Positions 56,060 through 64,000 of a DNA stretch of 64,000 nucleotides are shown here, one piece after another. The notes below the pieces were generated by a model. The model did not search any database, was not told the DNA's origin, and saw only the letters and a program-made list of their open reading frames with translations. Within the stretch, counting starts at the first letter, position 1. The number at the start of each line of letters is the position of its first letter. The stretch is from the NCBI GenBank assembly GCA_963971225.1, contig OZ020269.1:101616905-101680904 (forward strand). Direction: 5' to 3'. Position numbers and translations under genes: made by a program. Origin of the DNA: Melieria omissa. Taxonomy: Eukaryota; Arthropoda; Insecta; Diptera; Ulidiidae.

Positions 56060-57569
56060 ATTTAAAATTCTGATACACAAATAAATTAGAATTTGTTTAC
56101 TTCATTAGAATTGCAGCTTCTGCCTTTTCTTAATAACTTTCGAACCAATAAAGTTAGAGTAATGAAATTTGAAACACGTGATCAAGGACATTTTGGATTT
56201 CATCATATTTACTTTTCAAGAAAATTTCATATAAATTTTCAAGGATATAAAGGATTAAAATTTTTAAAGGACCTTTTTTATATATTTTTTTACAAATGTA
56301 TAAAAAGTCATAAAATTGACTTTTGAATTAAATTCTTGAGCCTTTCCTCTTTCAGTTGATATACATATTGCTATATTCTGACGAGGTTAAGTATTTTTTA
56401 TATTTTGTTTTGTTATCCCCTTTAAAAATTGTGAGTCCTATTAAAAGGACAAAGGATTTAGACATGAAAAACTGAGTACGCAGTATTACTATGTTTGGTC
56501 TCTAGTTTCACGCCCATATGGATTTTTCCGGGGTGAACATTTTTTTTTAATTTTGTAACGGTGTAATCTGTGCAAGCAGTTTTCTTATTAATTAAACAAC
56601 AATTTATCTTTTAAATTTTTTTCCTGATGTCAAACGACGATCAAACTGTTTGACACCTAATAAAACTGTTTCAAAAAAGTCAAATTTTTAGTTTGATTAT
56701 TATTGTTTTAAACACTGAAAACTCAACTTTTAGACTTTTGATTAAATCAATTCGAATCCATTGGTAAAATTTTCTCCACTTTGTCAAATAGTTTGCCTCA
56801 CTTTCACTAAAAGATGCTTAATTTTAAGTTCCCCTATTCAAATTCAAACCTTAAATTAAAACTCAACACCTCTCAATTTAATTTAATTCAATGCCTTCAA
56901 CAACTCCCAGTAAAAGCATACAAAAAATGTGTCCACTTTCTACTCATCAAATTACGCATTTCAGCGAAAATTCCTCAAACGGAAAACTTACATTTTCCCT
57001 TCTTCCACTTTCACTCTTGTTGCACTTTCGCTGCGCTTTCACTTTTCATCATCAAAAGAATTTTCAATAAGCAACATAGCACAAGTTAAGCACAACACAC
57101 ACACTGCTACTCGCCTCTTCTTGCCGTAATTTAATCCAAGGCACTTTAACTAATTCGCTCTCAACGCCACAACTAAGAAAAAAACTCACTCGACAACGTT
57201 CGTCAGCCGGCAACAAGCAGCCACTTTGGCGTCCACTTGCATATTCAAGCCCCCAAATAGCTTAATCACACCGATACTTGGCCTGAAATTCAATATACCC
57301 TACTTTAGTTGAGGCAATCCATAAAAAAAACAGCAACAACCAAGCAAAACGTTAGTGCGCCTAAAACGCCGCTAAAGGTTGCTGCTGTCTTTCGAGCCAT
57401 ATTGCAGTATAATCGTGTGGCTTACTGTCTCAGTGCGCAGTAGTGAGAGTGTGCAATAAACGAAGCAACAACAACAACAACAACATGCACACACACACAC
57501 ACACACATAGTCAGCTAAGGGAGCAAGCGCAACTAATGAAAACCAGAAGCATGAAAAAATGCTGCTTAC
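56060..57569. other. Non-coding stretch
   Basis: AT-rich to about 56800, then more mixed with (CAACAA)n at 57462-57484 and (CA)n at 57487-57507. No gene is seen. Confidence 0.4.
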
Positions 57570-57598
57570 CATTGGGTCTCCGTGTGCGCTTGGCCAGG
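57570..57598 (-). other. Candidate 29-nt microexon
   Basis: On the minus strand a T/G-rich tract and ATTAAAG acceptor precede CCTGGCCAAGCGCACACGGA plus GACCCAATG, followed by a strong GTAAGC donor. One frame reads LAKRTRRPN. Microexons of this size exist in fly genes, but I found no flanking exons. Confidence 0.18.
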
Positions 57599-57599
57599 C

Positions 57600-58785
57600 T
57601 TTAATGATGAAATTTCACTTTCACTCAAACAAACACAAACACACACACACATTTAGAACACCCTGGCACTATTCCCTTGGTCTCCTATTCCTACCTCAAC
57701 TGGATCCTACTTCAGGATCGCCGCTACCACATACTCCGAGCATTCTCCCGTTTGCATTTGTTTGGCCGTTTGTTGGGCGGCAGCAGCACGACTGTTCGGT
57801 CATTTTATTTAAGTGTTTCGTTTCATTTGACTTTTGCGCTTTGCCGTCATTCGTGCCACCTGTGTCCCTACGAACGCCAACACACTTTCTCAATGCTGTC
57901 AAGTCAACTCATTCAACTTTCTTCAGCGCCTTCACTGCACACTTTCAACACTCATTGCCTACCCTTTGCCTTACCCCTCTCCCCGTGACTGACAAGCGGC
58001 AACATGTCGTTTGACGTTCGCTTTGACAGCCACCCATTTCCGCCCATCACCACCGTTGCTGCCACCACTCCACTCTGCCATCGTTGCCACATTTTTGCGC
58101 GCCTTTTTCATTACATTTTGTGTTATGATACCTCGCTGTCAGCGCGCCGTCATTAACCTTTCACGACGTGTTAAAGCAAAACAACAAAAAAATACCCAGA
58201 AAAAAACAAAACACTTTGAAAAAGCACAAAAACAAAGTCACACCGAACGTGGCACAAATTTTCGAACAGTCACGACACGGCAACAAGGACAATGAAGGAG
58301 GACGAAGTTTTGCCTGTGCAATGTATGGAACGTTGGTTGATTAGGAGCAATCGGGGGAGGGAGGGGGGAAAGTTGAGACTGAGGTTGAAAGTAAATTTTT
58401 GCACTTTTAGCACTTCATTTGCTGCTTTCGTGTCGTTTCGGCTTTGCTTAAATTTTATGCATATTTTTGCAGCCTGACCCTGATTTAATTGACAGGTTGG
58501 ATATTTGTTGTTGGATTAATTACACTGTGTTAAAGAAATTTTCTTACAAAGAGAAAGTAATAGAGAGTGAAAGTGATTTTTCATAATTTTATTATAATTT
58601 AAAACTTTTTTGTTAATACTTTTTTTTAATAGTTTCGCTCACTATGGCGAAACAAGAAAAGAGAGAAAAGGAAAAAAAATTCCAAGAAAATTCAGCAAAA
58701 ATAACTCAAAATCTTTTAATTCATTTTTATTATTAGCAGAATCTGAAAGCTTTGCACGCAAGTTTAAAGTCAATGGGCCCAATAA
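57600..58785. other. Non-coding stretch
   Basis: C-rich and mixed-composition sequence with overlapping frames on both strands (the longest 151 codons, 57559-58014), none with recognisable features. The minus-strand candidate microexon lies at its left edge. Confidence 0.35.
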
Positions 58786-58789
58786 ATCA

Positions 58790-60335
58790 ATTTCTTTTAA
58801 CCCTTTGTTGACGGCATGAGACTCTAAAGAACTCCTAATTAATTATTATTTAATTCTAATTATTTCAAAATTGAAATGCTTTTTCCATATTTTAAGGCCC
58901 ATTAAATCATGTTTCCCTTTTAAGCCATTGTTGAACGGACAGATTTTGATTTTCCAAAAAAGTCTCGAATTTTTTTCATTTGAAGCATTTGAAGGTTTGA
59001 AGTCAATAAGCCCTTTATTTCATGTTTTCCACAGTTTCCCAGGTAAACTCTTAACCCACTTTTAACCAAGACGGACTTTGATTTTTTAAAAAATAAACTA
59101 CACGTGTCGAATTATTTCTCATTTAAAACAGTTTAACTAAGTTTGAAGTAAAAAAAAAACATTACATCATGTTTCTCTATATAAACTTTTAACACATCGT
59201 TCAACCAACTTTTTTTGATTTTCCCAAAAAAATATAAATTAAGTCTCAAATTATTTCTTATTTGAAGCATATCGAGGTTTGAAGTTCATAGGCCCCTTAT
59301 TTTATGTCTTTTACAGTTCCTCCATACAAACTTTTAACCCATCGTTGACTGCGACAGACTTTGATCTTCGAAAAACTGAAATAAACGTGTGGAATTATTT
59401 CTCATTTAAAGCAGTTTTACTAAAAGTAAAAAAAAAAAGTTTTACTAAAGTAAAAACACAACATTAAATCATGTTTCACTATATCTACTTTTAACCCATT
59501 GTTGAACCAACAGATTTTGATTTTCCAAAAAGATTCAAAACAAGTTTCAAATTATTTCTCATTTGGAGTATTTTGATGTTTGAAGTCAATAAATGTCATT
59601 ATTTAATTTTTTTCACAGCTCCTCCATACCAACTCTTAACCCATTGTTGTCTGCGACAGACTTTGAATTTTGAAAACTGAAATTTAAATTTTTGAAAAGC
59701 TCAATTAAGAAATAACTCAATTATTTCTCATTTGAAGTGGTTTTACTAAGTTCGAAGTTGAAAAACTTTAAGTCATATTTCTGTGGTCAAAAGCAATAAC
59801 CGCCTAAGTTGAAAATTGCTGTTTTGAGCAATCTTGTTTTAAAGTTGTAGCATATTTGATAAAAGTAGTAACGCGAATATGTTTTTATTAATAACTTATT
59901 TATTTTAAAGTTACAAACTTCCCGATTTTACACAAACGTACAGTCAAGGGAACATGGTGGCATCCATAACTCAATTTCTTCTTAAGTCGACTTAAGTGGT
60001 TATTGCTTTTGACCACAGATTTCTCCATACAAACTTTTAACCCATCGTTGACACCGTCAGCTTTTGGTTTAAACAAAAAAAAAAAAAAACAAATCGAATG
60101 ATTTCACATGTGAAGTGCTTTTATCAAGTCAAAAGACCCAAAAAATCGTGTGTCCTCATACAAAATTTTAACCCTCTGTTACATCTTCAAGTTTTGATTT
60201 TTACAATAATAAAAAACACATGTTTAAATATTTTTTATTTCAAGTGTTTTCACCAGTTTTGAAGTCATTAGGTAAATCGGTTTATGTTTTTTTACAGTCT
60301 TCCTCTATACTAACCTTAACCCATTATTGGCCCGT
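58790..60335. repeat. ~150-bp tandem repeat, partly organised as 303-bp dimers
   Basis: Each unit carries CATACAAACTTTTAACCCAT, a GTTGAC/GTTGAA segment, CAGACTTTGATTTTC, ATTATTTCTCATTTGAAG and TCATGTTTC. Anchors lie near 58796, 58918, 59052, 59189, 59334, 59492, 59637, 60039, 60169 and 60314. Two unit types alternate: ACCAAC at 59189 and 59492, and TGCGACAGAC at 59334 and 59637. Each type recurs at exactly 303 bp. A MITE at 59781-60018 interrupts the array. Confidence 0.8.
59781..60018. mobile_element. 238-bp MITE with 4-bp ATTT duplication, inserted in the tandem array
   Basis: The left end CTGTGGTCAAAAGCAATAAC and the right end GTTATTGCTTTTGACCACAG are perfect inverted repeats. ATTT is present on both sides (59777-59780 and 60019-60022). 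Joining the flanks restores the array sequence TCATATTTCTCCATAC. The interior is AT-rich without coding capacity. The superfamily is uncertain: Tc1/mariner would give TA. Confidence 0.88.
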
Positions 60336-60486
60336 TAAAATTTGATGTTTGAAAAATTGAAAAACACATATCAAATTATTTTTTATTACTTTTATTTTTA
60401 TTATTATTATTTATTATTTATTATTACTTATATTTTTATTTCTATTGTTTTATTAATTTATTACTATTTTATTTAATTTTATTTGT

Positions 60487-60840
60487 CTCTCATTTTATTT
60501 TATTTTATTTTATTTTATTTTATTTTATTTTATTTTATTTTATTTTATTTTATTTTATTTTATTTTATTTACTATATTTTTTTATTTCATTTTATTTTTA
60601 TTTATTTTATTGTATTTTATTTTATTTTATTTTATTTTATTTTATTTTATTTTATTTTATTTTATTTTATTTTATTTTATTTTATTTTATTTTATTTTAT
60701 TTTATTTTATTTTATTTTATTTTATTTTATTTTATTTTATTTTATTTTATTTTATTTTATTTTATTTTATGTTATTTTATTTTATTTTATTTTATTTTAT
60801 TTTATTTTATTTTATTTTATTTTATTTTATTTTATTTTAT
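60487..60840. repeat. (ATTTT)n microsatellite
   Basis: Nearly pure ATTTT pentamers with an interruption at about 60568-60612 and one substitution near 60771. It is the reverse-complement motif of the (AAAAT)n tract at 39576. Long Phe/Ile/Leu/Tyr frames are artefacts. Confidence 0.97.
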
Positions 60841-61250
60841 CACATCTGCAGCTTCAGCAGTTTGAACTGGGCAATGATGAGTCAATCACTCAATCACTCA
60901 TGACAAAGACTTATGTTTATGTTGATAGATTGATGACCTCAACGCTCTGCAAACAATTAACACAAAAAATATGAAAATCAAACTGTTTCGTAAACACACA
61001 TTTCTCACTACTCACAACGAGAAATTAACGCCCACCACATGTCTGAAATCTGCCTAATTTATTTTCACTTTTTGCATACAAACCGAGGCACCCAAATCGA
61101 AAAAAAAATATTTTTTCTTGGGGCCAAATTCTGCATTTTACAAAACAAAATATTTAAGAAAGGGTACGTCGAATCGCCAAAGCAAAGAACTGAATCGGTT
61201 TTAATACTACAAACACACAAAGCTGACCTTAGGCAAACCCAACACACACA
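60841..61250. other. Non-coding stretch
   Basis: Mixed AT-rich sequence between the ATTTT tract and a GC-richer segment. No gene is seen. Confidence 0.4.
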
Positions 61251-61254
61251 CAGA

Positions 61255-61740
61255 GTCACAGAGCACAGCGACCAGCAGAGCACCGCACACATTCGACTGG
61301 CACAGCTTGTGGCCGCGCGCCGATCCCCTGCAATACATTCACTTCCGCTCGGCGCCATTTGGCACCAACCACTCAACACCAAAATAATAAAATATACCGC
61401 CAAACCGGAGCGAAGCGCAAGAGGCACGAACACGCAAAGCAAAGCAAAGCAACGTTGTGTAGCTCGAAGCGCATCGCTGCTCGCTGCTCGTCTGACTTTT
61501 TAGCTCACCTGTAAACTTGTTGTTGGATTTTTTTTTAATTTTTTTTCGCTTCACCGTTTTCGCTTTAGCCAACTTCCGCCGTGGCCGGTATTTTTCCAGC
61601 ACTACCCATCAACCGTTGCGTGAACCCCGCATTGGTCCATAAAAAAGCATAAATAAAAGCGAATTCCCCCGAAATTCCAGCAACCCAACCCAACCGACAT
61701 TTCTTAACGATTTTCAAGTGCCAAAACATTAATTCTCAGG
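61255..61740 (+). other. Candidate 5'-untranslated exon
   Basis: A GC-richer, CA/GCA-rich segment lacks long frames with family resemblance. It ends in TTCTCAG|GTGTGTAA, a plausible splice donor at 61740. The composition resembles long fly 5' leaders. There is no clear TATA box and no following exon, so this is only a suggestion. Confidence 0.15.
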
Positions 61741-63260
61741 TGTGTAATTTACTGTGCTCCAGCAACTGGCTATCTGCGCGTTGTTCCCCTTTCGTGTTGT
61801 TGTTGTTGTTGTTGGTGTTGCCACAATTGCCAAAGGGCGCAAAAAGGTAAACCAATACGTTGGTTCGGTCGTTGCGCTCGCGGCACATAAAGCTTTCGGT
61901 TTTTTGTTCGGTTTTTGGTGGCGGCGCCATTGTGGGAATTGTTCGTTCGGCCGCGACGGTAAAGTTTGAAGCTAAAGTTAGCCGCCGTGGCGCCACATTT
62001 GGTCAATGGTCATCGGGGTTGAATGAGTTAAGCCGCAGCTGTGGCAATTGGTGGCACGTTGCCGTGGGCGGCCATTTGTGCCTCTTTCACTTTTGCGCCG
62101 CCAGTTTCTGGTGATTAACTTTTTCTCGCCTTTCATGCCGCGAAACGTCCGACACAGATTCCGCTAGGATGTTGAGGTAAATGGCGGACGGACATGTTCG
62201 ATTTTTGACTGATTTTATTAATTTCCTTTAAGGAAATTCAAAGGGAAGCAATGAGTGAGTGAGTGATGAAAGTTGTGGCGATTGGCTTTGATGTTGGAGG
62301 TTAGAGGTTGGAGGCGGCACTAAAGGTGGTTTGAGGCGTAAATAAATTTTTAATTTATTTGTTTTCAAGTAGCCCACAGCTAACAAATATGTATATTACT
62401 ACTATATAGCAGCTTAGCAAAGGGGATAAGACTAATGCTTGGGGCTTAAAGTTGACATTAAAATATTTACAAAAATTTTTTAAATGCCTTAAAGTCTGAT
62501 TTTGGCAACAGCATGAAAATAACGAAAAAAAAACCTGTCTGCCACTCAAAAAACAAAAAACCGTAAATGCCAGTGTAACGTTACGCCCGACACGATAGTG
62601 TCCATGTGACACGATAGTGCCATATGCGTTCGCCAGACAGCCACAAATGCGCGCGAGCGCCAACCGATAACAAACGCTGGCAGAAGAGCTGAAACTGTGC
62701 AAGTCCTGCGGCAGCAAGGATATGGTCGCAGCAAAAGCTGCAATTGCCGACGCGTATAAGCCACGAAACTGGCACGTGGCACAAGATGCTGATGTCATTT
62801 TTGCGGATTTTTCTTGCAGCCGCCACATGTGGCCGCGTATGCATGCTTGACTGGTTGAGGTGCAAAAAAGACAGCTGAGAGAGATAAACTTGACATGAAA
62901 TTTGTTTTCTTTAAGACAAAACACTTTTTTTACTGAAAATTTATACTTTGAACTATCAATTTAAACCTCGAATATTCAAACTGCATGCAGGTGGTTTGAA
63001 AACGCCCACTTTTCGCTTAGCTTTCACTGCGTTATGCATATTGAAACGATAAGGCACTCTGTACTGAATGCTTTTCTGTCTACGAATGTTTTTCCAAGCA
63101 TACTTTTAGGCATGAACTTTGAAGTACGGCAAATTTGGTATAATTCGCTTGGTATAGCCCGATATGGCAAGGATGGTTCGCGAAAGGTGATGAGCTTTGC
63201 TAGAACATTCGAGATAGAAAGTAAAACTGGAATGTGTAAGAAACTTCAGCGCAATACGAA
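61741..63260. other. Non-coding stretch
   Basis: (TTG)n at 61796-61815. A GC-rich stretch at 61840-62110 and a 189-codon minus-strand frame at 62355-62924 are both without recognisable domains. The minus frame is Cys/Ser/Leu-rich and overlapped by competing frames, so I do not call it. Confidence 0.35.
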
Positions 63261-63266
63261 AACTAG

Positions 63267-63274
63267 TATAAAAG
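63267..63274 (+). promoter_or_regulatory. Strong TATA box, target gene not identified
   Basis: TATAAAAG followed by CAGCAGAGTGCAGCAC. Transcription would start near 63297 and run to the right. The next 200 bp are leader-like without a convincing coding start. A short hydrophobic start (MQCCLVLLARV then stop) at about 63511 lacks a good donor. Confidence 0.35.
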
Positions 63275-63299
63275 CAGCAGAGTGCAGCACAAGGGGTCG

Positions 63300-64000
63300 A
63301 GTCTTGGTTGAATAAGCAAAGTGGTAACAAGTGTGGATACGAGCAAAGTGTAATTCTGTGAATAAAGTGATTGATAGTTTCTGACTGCGTTTTGCGCTGA
63401 AAAATTGAAGTTGTTTTATTTTCAAACACAATCAAAACGAACCTTGGAAAATCTGGAATTTTCGTAACAATATTTTCAACACTCTTCCATACCATTCAAC
63501 TCTCTTACCTATGCAATGCTGTTTGGTTTTGTTGGCTCGAGTGTAATCTATGCTGTGCAATTTGTTATTGCAAAGTCAATGCGTAAATTCAAAATCAATC
63601 AATTAAGACGAATTTATCACTTTGAAGGCGTAAACGCCTAAAAGTATACCATAAAATTTTATCACAGCAAGAATATGTGACGCATAATGCAAGCACACAT
63701 ACACTAACACACACACAAACAGAACTGATGTGTGTGTGTGTGTGTTTATAGCTGCGTGCCTACAAAGTAGTCACGGCAACAGCAAATGGCAGCTGATGCC
63801 CGACGCGACGTGCAATAGACGAGAATGCACAGTGCACCGAGTGCAGCCAAAATTGAGTTGAAGTTTGGAATTAAAAAACTATAAAAACAACAACAACAAT
63901 ACGGCACTTACGATTTAAAACCAAATGAAATGCGAAAAAAATTTCAATATTTTTGTATAAACTTTGAACATCTAAGGGGCCGAAGAGAATATTCAGAGAT
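63300..64000. other. Possible leader sequence, then non-coding to the window end
   Basis: (TG)n at 63729-63744 and (CAA)n at 63885-63898. On the minus strand CATAG|GTAAGAG at about 63509 is a good isolated donor. Nothing further is assigned. Confidence 0.3.

Noticed and set aside
57559..58014. 151-codon plus-strand frame
   Set aside because: Pro/Phe/His/Ser-rich, begins at a non-ATG-like context near a CA tract, overlaps a 103-codon frame; no family resemblance.
60483..60974. 163-codon Phe/Ile/Leu/Tyr frame
   Set aside because: Translation of the (ATTTT)n microsatellite.
62355..62924. 189-codon minus-strand frame with hydrophobic C-terminus
   Set aside because: No domain or signal, Cys/Ser-rich noise, several competing frames of similar length; possible but unsupported.
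63511..63546. MQCCLVLLARV start as a fourth split signal peptide after the 63267 TATA box
   Set aside because: The following GT (GTGTAATC) is a poor donor and no exon 2 continuing a hydrophobic core was found in the remaining sequence.
1..64000. CRISPR arrays, bacterial operons or an integrated virus
   Set aside because: The tandem arrays lack unique spacers of constant length, no prokaryotic genes are present, and every reverse transcriptase seen belongs to LINE elements without envelope or LTR features.

Overview
The window looks like AT-rich nuclear DNA of a higher (brachyceran) fly, plausibly a tephritid fruit fly. The pointers are introns of 60-100 bp, CA/TG and CAA microsatellites throughout, insect-type TATA/initiator sequences, and decayed mariner, hAT, jockey-like, CR1-like and RNase H-bearing LINE copies. 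The species assignment is an inference. There are no bacterial operons, rRNA genes or CRISPR arrays, and I found no convincing tRNA gene. Most of the 64 kb is non-coding and repetitive.

Layout. 1-1.1 kb: a decayed minus-strand copy of an uncharacterised, multi-copy insect protein family (DGRKDK motif), cut by the window edge. 2-3.2 kb and 9.1-10.7 kb: two degenerate tandem arrays, apparently one family in opposite orientations. 3.3-6.4 kb: two LINE tail fragments, a 270-bp mariner-type MITE and a 2.1-kb hAT-type element with a perfect 8-bp target duplication. 12-18 kb: two candidate exons and a 2-kb polypyrimidine tract. 19-21.9 kb: a LINE tail, a ~115-bp minisatellite and a 177-bp satellite. 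24.2-26.3 kb: a broken mariner next to a 67-bp satellite that is homogeneous at one end. 27.8-28.6 kb: an ~86-bp array.

30.4-36.9 kb is the most interesting part. It holds three plus-strand genes that open-reading-frame listing alone would miss, because each is split by a 64-97 bp phase-0 intron inside the signal-peptide coding region. They are predicted to encode secreted proteins of 201, 37 and 54 residues. A mariner whose three catalytic aspartates are all replaced and a LINE fragment flanked by an odd 53-bp duplication lie between them. Small size, signal peptides, shared architecture and clustering resemble dipteran seminal-fluid or other rapidly evolving secreted peptide clusters. That role is inferred, not shown.

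37.2-39.7 kb: an almost pure array of an 11-bp unit (about 200 copies), followed by (AAAAT)n. The inverse (ATTTT)n recurs at 60.5-60.8 kb. 40.4-41.5 kb: a 59-bp repeat with dimeric structure. 43.7-45.7 kb: a CR1-like LINE with a jockey-like LINE nested in it; the inner copy has a fold-back 5' end. 45.8-47.3 kb: a degenerate GATG tract. 48.6-60 kb: piggyBac-like TTAA MITEs, a ~500-bp dispersed repeat with long inverted ends, short duplications, a ~150-bp repeat organised as 303-bp dimers, and a 238-bp MITE with an ATTT duplication. 61-64 kb: possible promoter and 5' exon sequences, weakly supported.
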